64,000 nt of DNA from Sphaerisporangium rufum (lineage in GTDB: Bacteria > Actinomycetota > Actinomycetes > Streptosporangiales > Streptosporangiaceae). Positions 53,055 through 62,584 of the stretch are shown piece by piece. Within the stretch, counting starts at the first letter, position 1; the number at the start of each line of letters is the position of its first letter. The DNA is taken from contig NZ_BOOU01000077.1 of NCBI RefSeq assembly GCF_016863395.1, forward strand, positions 1 through 64,000. Reading direction: 5' to 3'. Below the pieces are notes generated by a model. It did no database searches. It saw only the letters and a program-made list of their open reading frames with translations, and was not told the DNA's origin. The position numbers and the translations under genes were made by a program.

Positions 53055-53228
53055 AATGGCGCACCCTATCGTCCGCCCTCGCCGCCGCGCCGCACGCCGG
53101 GGGCGGCGCGCCCCGGGACGCGGTGGCGAGGCGAGGCGGCCCGCCGTCGGGCGGAGGTTTGCGGGCTTCGCTGAGCGGAAGTCGAATTCGTGGGGGATTG
53201 TCGCCATAGGGGAGGACGGAGCCGGGCC

Positions 53229-54563
53229 GTGGCCGCGAACACGCTGACGACGCTGACGGGGAAACTCACCACCGCGGTGGCGCGGGTCGCGCTGTGGGTG
53301 CTCGCGCTGCTCAACCGGCGGCGGGCCCGGGCCGCCGGCCGGCCGGACTCCGGTCCGGTGCGCATCCTGCTGCTGCACGCCAACGGCATGGGCGGCACCA
53401 TCCGCACCGTGCTCAACCTGGCCGGCCACCTGGCCGCCCGGCGCGAGGTGGAGATCGTCAGTGCCCTCCGGACCGCCGAGCGGCCGTTCTTCGACATCCC
53501 GCCCGGCGTGCGGGTGACCTACCTGGACGACCGCACCGCCCCGGGCGGCCCGGTGGCCCGGCTGCTCTCCCGCATCCCGGCGCTGCTGGTGCCGGAGGGG
53601 GAGAAGGCCAGGAAGTCGTTCACCCTGCGGACCGAGCTGCGGCTGATCGCCTACCTGCGCGCCATGGACTCCGGCGTGGTGATCGCCACCCGGCCGGCGT
53701 TCACCCTGCTCACCGCGCTGTTCGCTCCGCCCGAGGTCATCACCGTCGGCCAGGAGCACGTCACCCTGGACTCGCACCCGCCGGCGCTGCGCCGCCTGAT
53801 CCGCCGGCGCTACGGCCGGTTCGACGCGTTCGTCACCCTGACCGAGGCGGACCGGGAGCGCTACGCCCGGCTGCTGCGCGGCGACCCGCCCGGGCGGCTG
53901 CTGAGCATCCCGAACGCCGTCCCCGAGCTGGACGGCGGGGTGTCCCCGCTGTCGGAGAAGACGGTGGTGGCCATGGGCCGGCTGGCGCACGCCAAGGGGT
54001 TCGACCGGCTGGTGAACGCCTGGCGGACCGTCGCCGAGCGGCACCCGGACTGGACGCTGCGCATCTACGGCGGCGGCCCCCGGGAGCGGCACGAGCGGTT
54101 GCAGGAGCGGATCGACCGGGCCGGGCTGGCCGGCAAGGTCGTGCTGATGGGCCGCACCGCGACCCCCGGCGCCGAGCTGGCCCAGGCGTCGATCCACGTG
54201 GTGAGCTCCCGGTACGAGGGGTTCGGCATGGCGATCCTGGAGGCGATGAGCAAGGGCCTGCCGGTGGTCAGCTTCGACTGCCCGTTCGGCCCCCGCGAGA
54301 TCATCACCGACGGCCGGGACGGGCTGCTGGTCCGCTCGAAGAAGGCGGCGGACCTCGCCGAGGGCGTGTGCCGCCTCATCGAGGACGAGGATCTGCGCCG
54401 CCGGCTCGGCCGGGCCGCGCTGCGCACCGCCGGCCGCTACGACCTGGCCACCGTCGGCGCGCGCTGGGAGGCGCTGCTCGGCGACCTGGCCGCCGCCCGG
54501 TCCGGCATCCCGCTGCGCAGGCCGGCCCCCGCCGGCGCCGGCGCCCCGCGCGCGGCGGCCTGA
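53229..54563 (+). CDS. Glycosyltransferase family 4
   Basis: A 444-residue transferase from GTG 53229. A short hydrophobic helix at about residues 16-28 may anchor it. RILLLHANGMGGTIRTVLNLA and TVGQEHVTLDSHP lie in the N-terminal GT-B domain, KTVVAMGRLAHAKGFDRLV and SSRYEGFGMAILEAMSKGLP in the C-terminal domain, with FGPREIITDGRDG at the end. It resembles teichoic-acid or poly-sugar-adding enzymes. GGGGAGGA is upstream. It stands alone, next to two sigma-factor operons. Confidence 0.88.
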   Translation: MAANTLTTLTGKLTTAVARVALWVLALLNRRRARAAGRPDSGPVRILLLHANGMGGTIRTVLNLAGHLAARREVEIVSALRTAERPFFDIPPGVRVTYLDDRTAPGGPVARLLSRIPALLVPEGEKARKSFTLRTELRLIAYLRAMDSGVVIATRPAFTLLTALFAPPEVITVGQEHVTLDSHPPALRRLIRRRYGRFDAFVTLTEADRERYARLLRGDPPGRLLSIPNAVPELDGGVSPLSEKTVVAMGRLAHAKGFDRLVNAWRTVAERHPDWTLRIYGGGPRERHERLQERIDRAGLAGKVVLMGRTATPGAELAQASIHVVSSRYEGFGMAILEAMSKGLPVVSFDCPFGPREIITDGRDGLLVRSKKAADLAEGVCRLIEDEDLRRRLGRAALRTAGRYDLATVGARWEALLGDLAAARSGIPLRRPAPAGAGAPRAAA

Positions 54564-54665
54564 CCGGCCGGGTCACCCGCCGGAGATCCGCCGGCCGGCC
54601 CGGCCGGGAGGCCGGGTCCGGACGACCGGGGCGGGTGCCCGCGCCATCGGGGCGTCTCCGCCGGC

Positions 54666-55568
54666 TCAGGACGGCGGTCCCGGTTCGGCCGCCGGTGGCG
54701 GGCCGGCGTCCTGGAGCTTCTTCATGATGTCCGGCGGCACCGGTCCGGCCGGCCGGATCATCAGCACGACCTGCCCGTCGGCGTACGGGTCGACGCTCAT
54801 GACCCGCCATTTCGGGTCGACCTTCGACCGGGTCGTCAGGTCCCCGTAGCCCTGCCCGCCCGGCAGCGACCACTGCACGTTGTAGCGCGCGATCGTCAGG
54901 TGCTCGCGGGCGACCAGTGCCTCCACCGCCGCGACGGTGCGCCCCTCGACCGGGACGCCTTCCAGGGCCTCGCCCTTCGCCGTCGAGGAGTTGGTGGAGT
55001 CGTAGGGCTCGCCGGGGCGGGCGGCGCGCCCGAGGACGACCGTCGCCCGGCCGGTGAACCCGGCCTCGATGCGCAGGCCGATCGGGCAGGCGCCGCCCCC
55101 CGCCGTGCGGCAGGACGGGTCGTCGATGGTGTGGATCCTGCGGTCCCCTTCCATCATCACGATGGTCCCCACCACGCTGGGCGAGGCCGGGACCAGCCGC
55201 AGATCGATGTCGAAGCCGCAGGCGCGGAAGTCCTCGCCGAGCCGCCGCCGGTCGGCGAGCGGGTCCATGATCCGGGCGATCACGTGGTCGCGGTCCTTGG
55301 CGCAGACGACGGCGGCCTGGGCGGTGGAGGCGTCCTTCCCGAGCACCGCGTTGCCCGCCACCGCGGCCACCGTCACCGCGGCGGCGGCGACGGCTCCGGC
55401 GGCCAGGCGGCCCGCGAACCGGGGCCGCCGGGACGGCGCCGGCGGGGGCGGCGCGGTGCCCGCTTCGTCGCGCGACTGTCTGGTCAGCTCGGCCATGAGG
55501 TGTGCCCTTCGTTGCGCATGGCGGCCGCCGGGAAGGTCACGCTCGCCGGGAATGAGCGGATCGGTCAT
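54666..55568 (-). CDS. Membrane-anchored protein, partner of ECF sigma factor
   Basis: A 300-residue protein. Residues 1-50 are cytoplasmic, one helix at about 52-73 (LAAGAVAAAAVTVAAVAGNA), then an outer domain with four Cys (VVCAKDRD, FRACGFDI, SCRTAGGG, GACPIG), possible disulfides. The start overlaps the stop of the sigma gene (ATGA), as anti-sigma partners do. Its family is not recognised; the C-terminal ~40 residues are Pro-rich. Confidence 0.72.
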   Translation of the reverse strand: MTDPLIPGERDLPGGRHAQRRAHLMAELTRQSRDEAGTAPPPPAPSRRPRFAGRLAAGAVAAAAVTVAAVAGNAVLGKDASTAQAAVVCAKDRDHVIARIMDPLADRRRLGEDFRACGFDIDLRLVPASPSVVGTIVMMEGDRRIHTIDDPSCRTAGGGACPIGLRIEAGFTGRATVVLGRAARPGEPYDSTNSSTAKGEALEGVPVEGRTVAAVEALVAREHLTIARYNVQWSLPGGQGYGDLTTRSKVDPKWRVMSVDPYADGQVVLMIRPAGPVPPDIMKKLQDAGPPPAAEPGPPS

Positions 55569-56209
55569 GAGTCCTCCACTGAGGGCCGGAGCGCGGGATG
55601 GCGCTCACCCGGTCTGTGTGCCGGGCCGCCCGGCGGTTCCCGCACCTCGCCGGGACGCGAGGCGGTCAGCCTCCTGAGCCGGGCGCGGGCCCGCGACAGG
55701 CGGGAGCGCACCGTCCCCACCGGCAGGCCCAGCGCGGTCGCGGCATCGTCATAGCCGAGGCCCGCCCACACGCACACGGATAGGATCTCCTGGTCGGCGA
55801 GCGGAAGCCGGTTCACCGCGGCGAGCACCCGGCGCATCCGGTGCTCGTCGTCGAGCCGGCCGGCGATGTCATCGGCCGGATCGGGTTCGGCGGCCGGGGC
55901 GGGCATCCGGGCCAGGGCGTCACGATGAGTGCGCCTGGCGCGGTGGCGGTTGCGCAGCACGTTGTTGGCCACGCCGAGCAGCCAGGGCAGCGCGGAGTCG
56001 CGCTCGGGACGCAGTTCCCCGTGCCGCCGCCATGCCTCCAGGAACACCACCGAGGTGAGGTCCTCGGCCTCCGACCAGTCGGCTGTCCGGCGGAAGCAGT
56101 GGTTGTAGACGGCGCGCGCGTGCCGGTCGAAGATGACGCCGAAGGCCTCGGTGTCCCCGTCCGCCGCGCGCGTCCATAGCTCGGCGTCTGTGGGAGGGCT
56201 GTCCATCAC
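55565..56209 (-). CDS. ECF RNA polymerase sigma factor
   Basis: A 214-residue ECF sigma factor. Region 2 is seen in YNHCFRRTADWSEAEDLTSVVFLEAWRR and region 4 in LPLADQEILSVCVWAGLGYDDAATALGLPVGTVRSRLSRAR. It starts at GTG 56209 or ATG 56206. It is followed by a membrane protein in the same operon, a sigma/anti-sigma-like arrangement. Regulon unknown. Confidence 0.9.
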   Translation of the reverse strand: MMDSPPTDAELWTRAADGDTEAFGVIFDRHARAVYNHCFRRTADWSEAEDLTSVVFLEAWRRHGELRPERDSALPWLLGVANNVLRNRHRARRTHRDALARMPAPAAEPDPADDIAGRLDDEHRMRRVLAAVNRLPLADQEILSVCVWAGLGYDDAATALGLPVGTVRSRLSRARARLRRLTASRPGEVREPPGGPAHRPGERHPALRPSVEDS

Positions 56210-56390
56210 ATCATGACCGTGTCGGCGGACGCCGCCGGGTTCCCATGATCACCGGTATTTCCCCGGACCCCGGTGACGTCCCCCGGCGCCGGTGACCCGC
56301 CGGCGGGCTCCGGACGTTCCGCCGGGGCCCGGCCCGGCGCCGGCCCGCCCGCGCCGCGGCCGTCGGCGCGGGCGGGCACGGCCGTCGTGG

Positions 56391-57674
56391 CTAGACCAGC
56401 GGGCGGATGGCGAGGGTCTGGGTGCGGCCGGGGCCGACCCCGATGGCGGAGATCGGCGCCCCGCTCATCTCCTCCAGGGCCCGCACGTAGTCGCGGGCCT
56501 TCGCCGGCAGGTCGTCGAAGCTCTTGGCGTCGCTGATGTCCTCCTGCCAGCCGGGCAGCTCCTCGTAGATCGGCTTGGCGTGGTGGAAGTCGGTCTGCGT
56601 CATCGGGATCTCGTCATGCCGCACGCCGTCCACGTCGTAGGCGACGCACACCGGGATGCGCTCCAGGCCGGACAGCACGTCCAGTTTGGTGAGGAAGAAG
56701 TCGGTCACGCCGTTGATCCGGGTGGCGTACCGGGCGATCACCGCGTCGAACCAGCCGCACCGGCGGTCCCGGCCGGTGGTGACGCCGTACTCGCCGCCGG
56801 TGGTGCGCAGCCAGTCGCCGGCCTCGTCGGTGAGCTCGGTCGGGAACGGCCCGGAGCCGACCCGTGTCGTGTACGCCTTCAGGATGGCGATCACCCGGGT
56901 GAGCCGGGTCGGCGGGATGCCGGCCCCGATGCACGCGCCGCCCGCGGTCGGCGAGGAGGAGGTGACGAAGGGGTAGGTGCCGTGGTCGATGTCCAGCAGC
57001 GTGCCCTGGCCGCCCTCCAGCAGCACGACCTTGTCCTCGTCCAGCGCCTGCGACAGCACCAGCGAGGTGTCGGCGATGTGCGGCTTGAGCCGCTCGGCGT
57101 ACCCGAGGTACTCGTCCAGCACCTTGGCCGGGTCGATGCCCCGGCGGTTGTAGACCTTGGTCAGCACCTGGTTCTTCTCGTTGAGCGCGACCTCGATCTT
57201 CTTGCCCAGGATGCCCGGGTCGAGAAGGTCCTGCACCCGCACGCCCATCCGGGCGATCTTGTCACCGTACGCCGGGCCGATGCCGCGCCCGGTGGTGCCG
57301 ATCCGGGCCTTGCCCAGGTATCGCTCGGTCACCTTGTCCAGCGCCTTGTGGTGCGGCATGATCAGATGAGCACTGGCCGAGATGAGCAGCCGGCCGCAGT
57401 CGATGCCGCGCTCGCGGAGCCCGTCGATCTCGGCGAGCAGCACCCCCGGGTCGATCACCACACCGTTGCCGATCACCGGGACCACTTCGGGCGACAGCAC
57501 GCCGGTGGGCAGCAGGTGCAGGGCGTACTTCTGGTCGCCGATCACCACGGTGTGGCCCGCGTTGTTCCCGCCCTGGTAGCGGACGACGTAGTGGACCTCG
57601 CTCCCCAGCAGGTCGGTGGCCTTCCCCTTGCCCTCATCGCCCCACTGGGCGCCCACGAGAACGACAGCCGGCAT
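56391..57674 (-). CDS. purA: Adenylosuccinate synthetase
   Basis: A 427-residue PurA making adenylosuccinate from IMP, aspartate and GTP. It begins [20 protein letters not shown], the GTP-binding loop, and has [25 protein letters not shown] (here [10 protein letters not shown]), [17 protein letters not shown] and [13 protein letters not shown]-like [13 protein letters not shown]. Full length. A rho-independent terminator from the upstream DUF3151 gene ends 14 bases before the ATG, so it has its own promoter or is read through. Confidence 0.96.
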   Translation of the reverse strand: MPAVVLVGAQWGDEGKGKATDLLGSEVHYVVRYQGGNNAGHTVVIGDQKYALHLLPTGVLSPEVVPVIGNGVVIDPGVLLAEIDGLRERGIDCGRLLISASAHLIMPHHKALDKVTERYLGKARIGTTGRGIGPAYGDKIARMGVRVQDLLDPGILGKKIEVALNEKNQVLTKVYNRRGIDPAKVLDEYLGYAERLKPHIADTSLVLSQALDEDKVVLLEGGQGTLLDIDHGTYPFVTSSSPTAGGACIGAGIPPTRLTRVIAILKAYTTRVGSGPFPTELTDEAGDWLRTTGGEYGVTTGRDRRCGWFDAVIARYATRINGVTDFFLTKLDVLSGLERIPVCVAYDVDGVRHDEIPMTQTDFHHAKPIYEELPGWQEDISDAKSFDDLPAKARDYVRALEEMSGAPISAIGVGPGRTQTLAIRPLV

Positions 57675-57687
57675 GGTTCAACTCCCG

Positions 57688-57726
57688 CACACAAAAACGA
57701 AACCCCTGGCGCAAGCGCGACAGGGG
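57688..57726 (-). terminator. Rho-independent terminator after DUF3151
   Basis: On the minus strand CCCCTG, an inner GCGC-TT-GCGC and CAGGGG form a stem followed by TTTCGTTTTTGTG, the best T tract in the window. It separates the DUF3151 gene from purA. Confidence 0.75.
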
Positions 57727-57776
57727 CTCTTGCGTTGAGAGACTACCCGAGTCCGCCGACCCACCCCAAGGGGCGG

Positions 57777-58196
57777 TCAGTCGGAGTTGAGCGCCTCGGC
57801 CGCCTCGCCGCTGCTGTCCCGCAGGAACCGCGCGCAGCGTTCGGCCTCGTCCTTCTCCCCGATGGCCTGGGCGGCGCGGGCCAGCGCGTGCAGGCAGCGC
57901 AGGAACCCGCGGTTGGGCTCGTGGTCCCACGGGATCGGCCCGTGCCCCTTCCAGCCGGCCCGGCGCAGCTGGTCCAGCCCCCGGTGGTAGCCGGTGCGGG
58001 CGAAGGCGTAGGAGGTGACCGCGTGACCGGCGGCGAACGAATCGTCGGCGAGCGCCGCCCACGCCGCGGAGTAGGCCGGGAACCGGGCGGCGACGTCGCT
58101 CGGCTTGGCACCTGAGGTGAGCGCCTCCCGGGCCTCCGGGGTGTCCGGCAGCTGGACGGGCGGTGGACCGGCGAGCAGGTTCTGCTGGATTTCCAT
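57777..58196 (-). CDS. DUF3151 protein
   Basis: A 139-residue DUF3151 protein, an actinobacterial family of unknown function. Typical segments are QLPDTPEAREALTSGAKPSDVAARFP, WAALADDSFAAGHAVTSYAFARTGYHRGLDQLRRAGWKG (only parts quoted: AARFPAYSAAWAALADDSF) and PIPWDHEPNRGFLRCLHALA. ATG 58196 is chosen; GTG 58202 is in frame. It lies between purA and the glycan operon, matching the mycobacterial order purA - DUF3151 - fba. Confidence 0.9.
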   Translation of the reverse strand: MEIQQNLLAGPPPVQLPDTPEAREALTSGAKPSDVAARFPAYSAAWAALADDSFAAGHAVTSYAFARTGYHRGLDQLRRAGWKGHGPIPWDHEPNRGFLRCLHALARAAQAIGEKDEAERCARFLRDSSGEAAEALNSD

Positions 58197-58206
58197 GAAC
58201 ACAGTC

Positions 58207-59937
58207 TTACCTGTCCGGCCGCGAGGTGCTCGAAGCCGCCCGCGCGGATCGCCGGAACCGGCCGGACAATCTCCGGGACAGTGTGGTGGGGCCCCGGTCG
58301 GCCGGCTGCGCCTCAGGGGCGGTCGCCGTCTCCGCCGCGCCGGCCGTCTCCGCCGCGCCCGCTGTCTCCGCCGTCTCCGCGGCGCCCGCGCCGCCGGGCG
58401 CGGTCGCGGCGGCCAACCGCTCGGCGAGCCGGGCGTTCTCGGCGCGTAGCCGGGCCACCTCGTCGGCCAGGGCCGGGCCCGCCGGTTTCGGCTCCGGCGG
58501 TTCGGCCGCCGCGGCCGGCCGGAAGCCGAGGCCGTGGCCGTCCAGCCAGTGCGTCCCCGCCACGTCGTCCACCGCGGCGTCCAGCGGCTCGCCCTCGGCT
58601 CGGACCAGTGCGGCCCGGGCGAAGGCGCCGGTGTGCTCCAGCCGGGCGGCGATCACCTCGTCGGTCTCGTCCAGCGCGACCGACACCAGCCCGTACCCGC
58701 CGTCCACCGCGTGCTTCACCAGCCGGCGGAGCGTCTCGGGGCCGGGCACCCAGCCGGCCGGGCAGCGCAGCCGGTAGGGCACCGGCGCCGCCGAGGCCGC
58801 GGGCGCGGTGACGAACCGCACCCGGGACTCGGCCCGGTAGTGGCCGCGGACGAGCAGCAGGTCCAGCCGCTCGCTGTTCAGCGGGTTGCGCCGGTCCGCC
58901 ACCGTCTCGTCCCACGGCCCGGTCAGGGTGACCCGGATGTCGGGCAGCGAGCCCGCCAGGAAGCCGTCCACGGTCGCCCGCACGTCCTCGTAACCGGCGT
59001 GCTCGGCCTCGACCAGCACCTCGACGTACGGCACCAGCCACTGCCGGCGCGGATGGGCGCGCAGCCGGCGCATGTGCGGCAGGTGGTCCGGCACGAAGGC
59101 GTGGTTGTAGCGCCGGACGCGCTCGCCGTCGCGCATCATCATCGACGGCCCGAGGTGGCGGCTGCGCGCCTCCGGGGCGAGCACGAACGCGGCGCCCTGC
59201 TGGGCCAGCCGGTGGCCGAGCTCGGTGTCCTCGCCGAGCACCAGTCCGGTGTCCAGCGGCCCGGCCGCGCGCAGCAGCCGCGCGTTCACCGACGCGGCGT
59301 TGGTGACGTGCACCCGGTAGGCCAGGTCGCCCGCGGTGCGCAGGCCGTCGGTCCGCGCGGCCAGGTCGACGATCCACCGGTGCGGTTCGCCGGCCGCCTC
59401 GTCGAACGCCTTTCCCGCGTCACCGGCCGAGACGGCCGCGTGCACCTCGGCCGCGGTGGGCGTGCCCGGCCGGTACGGGACATAGCGCACGTACCCCATG
59501 ACGACCAGGTAGTCCGCCAGGTGATGCCAGCGCATGTGCGCCTCGACCTCGTCGTGGAAGGTCACCATGTCGGCGTCCAGCCAGTGCACGACGTCGCCGT
59601 CCGCCGCCGCCAGCCCCAGGTTGCGGGCGGCCGACCGACCCCGGTCGCCGGGGCCGGTGCGCAGCAGGCGGACGTTCTCCGGCGCGATCTCCGGCAGGTG
59701 CAGCGGCGGGTCGGTCCCGTCGTCGACCACCACGACCTCGGTCAGGTGGGCCGGGTAGCTCTGCGCCGCGAGGGCGGCCAGGGTGAGGTCCAGCCGGTCC
59801 TGGTGCCCGTAGGCGGCGATCACCACGCTGACGGTGCGCCGGGGCCGCCAGCTCCCGGGCTCCGGCGGGCGCAGCGCGCCGTAGTCGTTGTGCCTGATCC
59901 GCGGGGCGGGCGGGCGGGCGAGGTCGTCGGCTGTCAT
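58207..59937 (-). CDS. Glycosyltransferase family 2 with C-terminal coiled-coil tail
   Basis: A 576-residue GT2 enzyme. VSVVIAAYGHQDRLDLTLAALAAQSYP starts the domain (part of it, SVVIAAYGHQDRLDLTL, is the nucleotide-binding strand), with VVVDDGTDPP and the DxD-like HWLDADMVTFHDEV. GLVLGEDTELGHRLAQ is the usual acceptor-binding segment. The last ~130 residues include a helical coil (LADEVARLRAENARLAERLAA) and a low-complexity Ala/Glu repeat ending in a basic tail. It starts inside the stop of the upstream transferase (ATGA) and is the last gene of the operon. Confidence 0.87.
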   Translation of the reverse strand: MTADDLARPPAPRIRHNDYGALRPPEPGSWRPRRTVSVVIAAYGHQDRLDLTLAALAAQSYPAHLTEVVVVDDGTDPPLHLPEIAPENVRLLRTGPGDRGRSAARNLGLAAADGDVVHWLDADMVTFHDEVEAHMRWHHLADYLVVMGYVRYVPYRPGTPTAAEVHAAVSAGDAGKAFDEAAGEPHRWIVDLAARTDGLRTAGDLAYRVHVTNAASVNARLLRAAGPLDTGLVLGEDTELGHRLAQQGAAFVLAPEARSRHLGPSMMMRDGERVRRYNHAFVPDHLPHMRRLRAHPRRQWLVPYVEVLVEAEHAGYEDVRATVDGFLAGSLPDIRVTLTGPWDETVADRRNPLNSERLDLLLVRGHYRAESRVRFVTAPAASAAPVPYRLRCPAGWVPGPETLRRLVKHAVDGGYGLVSVALDETDEVIAARLEHTGAFARAALVRAEGEPLDAAVDDVAGTHWLDGHGLGFRPAAAAEPPEPKPAGPALADEVARLRAENARLAERLAAATAPGGAGAAETAETAGAAETAGAAETATAPEAQPADRGPTTLSRRLSGRFRRSARAASSTSRPDR

Positions 59938-61235
59938 CGGCACTCCATCAGTCGGCTCGGCCGGAAACCGCGCCACTGCCGGGCGGCCCGGGCCAGGAAG
60001 TACCCGACCGGCTCCTGCCAGGTGTGCGCGCCCCGGGCCGCGCGGCGGGCCATGAACCCGAGCCCGTGCGTGCGGTACATGGCGCCGCCGGCCCGGATGA
60101 GGTCCTGGAAGAGGTGGATGTCCACCGACCGGGGCAGTGGCCGGAAGCCGCCCAGGGCGGTGAGCACCGAACGCGGCAGGACGAAGGTGCCGCCCGCCAC
60201 GTGGTCGGCCACCGTTTCGGCCGACCACCGGCGGCGGATCGTGGTGTCGATCTGCGCCAGGTAGAAGAACTCCGAGGCCGCGCCGGCCAGTTCGGCACCC
60301 GAGTACGCGTGCGCGAGCATCATGTCGGCGAGGTGGTCGGGGCCGTACCAGTCGTCGTCGTCCCACTTGGCGACGTACGCGCCGGCGGCGCGGGCCACGG
60401 CCTGGTTCAGCACCGCGCCGAACGGCGTCGCCGCCTCCGCCGTCACGATGGTCAGCGGGCGGTCGAACGCCGCCACCGCCCGGGCCACCTCCGGCGCCGC
60501 GGCGGCCACCCCGTGCAGGGCCAGCACCACCTCCAGCTCGGCACCGCGCTGCCGGGCGATCTGGCCGAGCGCGAACGGCACCAGCGCGGGCCGCCGGGTG
60601 CACAGCACGACGGAGATCGTCGGAGCCGGCGGCACCGGTTCCCCGGCCCGGACGGCGAGCGAGCGCCGCCGCGCGGCCGACCCGTGCCGGGCCAGCGCCG
60701 TCCGGCGCAGCAGCACGCTGTGCTCCTCGCGGCGCAGGTCGTCGGCCAGATCCTCCTCGGTGGCCGCGGTCAGCCGGGCGGCCAGCTCCGGGCCGAGCGC
60801 TCGCGCCGCCCAGCCGGGCGGCGGGCCGGACAGCAGCGGGACCCCGGCGGCGGCCAGCCCGGCCACCGCGCGCACCGCGGCCAGCGGTCCGGTGTGCGCG
60901 CGGCGCCAGGGCACCCGCAGGCCGCGCAGCCGGCGCAGCCGGCCGACGTCGGCCTCGGTGACCTGCCCGGACGCCGCCAGGCGCACCGGTGGCCGGCCGG
61001 GCAGCGGGATCTCCCAGCCGCCGTCGCGCCAGGTGATGCCGGTCACCGGGTCGGTCGCGTCGCGCAGGAAGCCGCCCGGGTTGACGGTCCGCTCGTCCAC
61101 CGGCGGCACCGCGTCCGGCTCGAACTCCGCGGTGCGCAGCGCCGCGTACCCGCCGGGGGAGCCGAGCTCCACCCAGGTGGGGCCGGCCGGCGGCTCCGCG
61201 ACGCGCGCCCGGGCCGCCCCGGCGGTGGCGGTCAC
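59934..61235 (-). CDS. Glycosyltransferase family 2-like protein
   Basis: A 433-residue protein from GTG 61235, overlapping the upstream stop by 4 bases (GTGA). The N-terminal ~190 residues lack clear motifs. The C-terminal part starts TISVVLCTRRPALVPFALGQI and has AKWDDDDWYGPDHLADMML with the catalytic acidic run, then FVLPRSVLTALGGF and AHTWQEPVGYF. The domain is related to the C-terminal module of the 692-residue protein at 19889-21967. It adds sugar in the cytoplasm to an unknown acceptor. Confidence 0.82.
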   Translation of the reverse strand: MTATAGAARARVAEPPAGPTWVELGSPGGYAALRTAEFEPDAVPPVDERTVNPGGFLRDATDPVTGITWRDGGWEIPLPGRPPVRLAASGQVTEADVGRLRRLRGLRVPWRRAHTGPLAAVRAVAGLAAAGVPLLSGPPPGWAARALGPELAARLTAATEEDLADDLRREEHSVLLRRTALARHGSAARRRSLAVRAGEPVPPAPTISVVLCTRRPALVPFALGQIARQRGAELEVVLALHGVAAAAPEVARAVAAFDRPLTIVTAEAATPFGAVLNQAVARAAGAYVAKWDDDDWYGPDHLADMMLAHAYSGAELAGAASEFFYLAQIDTTIRRRWSAETVADHVAGGTFVLPRSVLTALGGFRPLPRSVDIHLFQDLIRAGGAMYRTHGLGFMARRAARGAHTWQEPVGYFLARAARQWRGFRPSRLMECR

Positions 61236-62335
61236 GGCGTCCGCCTGAGCACCATCGCGCCCTTCTCGGCGCGGTGCGCGGTCCCGGCCAGTTCCGGGTA
61301 CTCGCGGAGCCACCGCTCGGCCACCTCGCGCTCGGCCGGGCGGTCCGCGTCGTCCAGCACGATCCACGCGTCCGCCGTGCAGTGCGGCAGCAGCACCGGC
61401 ACCGCCGGGTAGCGCACCAGCGGCGCGGTGGCGCCGGGCGGCCCGTCCACGAAGACCAGGTCCACCTCCGGAAGGTCCGCGAGCGCCGCCGGGTCGTACC
61501 AGGGCACCGCGACGGCGTCCCCGTCGTCTCCGTCCCGGCCGCCGGACCACGGCAGCAGCGGGGCGTGCCGCACCTCGACGACGTCCTGGAGGCCGTGCGC
61601 CAGCACCAGGTCGCGGGTGGCCCGGGCGAACCGCTCGTCGTGCTCCAGCGCCACGACCCGGCCGCCGCCGAACCGCTCCACCGCGTAGCCGAGCCACACG
61701 CTGGAGGAGCCGCTGCCGCACTCGACCACGGTCTTCACGCCACCGGCGGCGATCCGCCCCACCAGCAGGCGCAGCATGTCGGGGGAGGCGGCCCAGCCGC
61801 GCAGGGCGGGCAGCGGGGCGCGCGGGCGCAGCAACGCGCGCAGATCGACCAGCGCCTCCAGCTGGGCGTAGTTCTGCCGCACCGTGGCGGCCAGCTCGGC
61901 CCGCCCGGCGCGCAGTTCGGCCCGCCCGGCGTGCAGCTCGGCGTCGAGCCGGTCCAGCCGCTCGGCCTGGGCGGCCAGCTCCATCCGGTCCTCGCCGAGC
62001 GCCGCGAGCACGACCTCCGCCCGCCGGTGGCCGGCCTCCTCCAGCCGGCCGGCCAGGCCGTCCACGGTGGCCGCCAGCCGGGAGATCTCCTCACCGGTCC
62101 GCCGGAGCGCGGCCTCCTGCCGCTTGGTGCGGGCGTCCACCCGCAGGGCCTTGCCGTCGGCGCGCCGGGTGACGGCGACGGCGACCACCGTGGCGGCGAG
62201 GATCAGCACCGACAGGGCGAGCTGCGCCGCGGCGGCCGGCGCCAGCGCTCCGGCGGCGACGGTCCAGGCCAGCAGGGCGACCGCGAGGGCGGCGCCGGCC
62301 GCGGCGGCGGCGGCCAGCACGCGCGGGGACGGCAT
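61232..62335 (-). CDS. Membrane-anchored class I methyltransferase
   Basis: A 367-residue protein. Two membrane helices come first (VLAAAAAAGAALAVALLAW and AAQLALSVLILAATVVAVAV), then a coiled coil (RRTGEEISRLAATVDGLAGRL to about residue 165), then a Rossmann methyltransferase domain (TVVECGSGSSSVWLGY, VVALEHDERFARATRDLV, VDLVFVDGPPGATAPL). It may methylate a membrane-bound glycan intermediate. It overlaps the next gene by 4 bases, and a TGATG overlap with a short ORF lies at its start. Confidence 0.8.
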   Translation of the reverse strand: MPSPRVLAAAAAAGAALAVALLAWTVAAGALAPAAAAQLALSVLILAATVVAVAVTRRADGKALRVDARTKRQEAALRRTGEEISRLAATVDGLAGRLEEAGHRRAEVVLAALGEDRMELAAQAERLDRLDAELHAGRAELRAGRAELAATVRQNYAQLEALVDLRALLRPRAPLPALRGWAASPDMLRLLVGRIAAGGVKTVVECGSGSSSVWLGYAVERFGGGRVVALEHDERFARATRDLVLAHGLQDVVEVRHAPLLPWSGGRDGDDGDAVAVPWYDPAALADLPEVDLVFVDGPPGATAPLVRYPAVPVLLPHCTADAWIVLDDADRPAEREVAERWLREYPELAGTAHRAEKGAMVLRRTP

Positions 62336-62535
62336 CAGCGGGTCCCCCGCCCGGCGTGCCGCGCGGCGGCGGGACGGACGCGGCCGGCGGGCCGGGTATC
62401 GGCGGCGGGCCGGGCGCGGTCGGCGGGATGGGCAGGGGCGGTGGGACGGGCCGGGATCAGCGAGCGGCCCGCGCGCGGGGTCCGCGTGCCGAGATCGGCG
62501 CCCCCGCTGGAGAACCTGCGAGATGGGGCGAACAT
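62335..62535 (-). CDS. Possible short leader ORF
   Basis: A 66-residue Arg/Ala/Pro-rich ORF starting at ATG 62535, 9 bases after a TAGCCT -10-like site (leaderless). Its TGA overlaps the ATG of the methyltransferase (TGATG), the arrangement of translational coupling. It has no recognisable domain and the composition is close to random GC-rich coding, so it may not be a real gene. Confidence 0.3.
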   Translation of the reverse strand: MFAPSRRFSSGGADLGTRTPRAGRSLIPARPTAPAHPADRARPAADTRPAGRVRPAAARHAGRGTR

Positions 62536-62584
62536 TCAGCCGAGGCTAACGACGCATCGACTGGATCATCCGGGCGTTTACTAC

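Noticed and set aside
56206-56244. GGGAAC ... CGGTC as an autoregulatory promoter for the sigma gene at 55565-56209
   Set aside because: The spacing of 19 bases is long for ECF promoters and the -10 part is weak.
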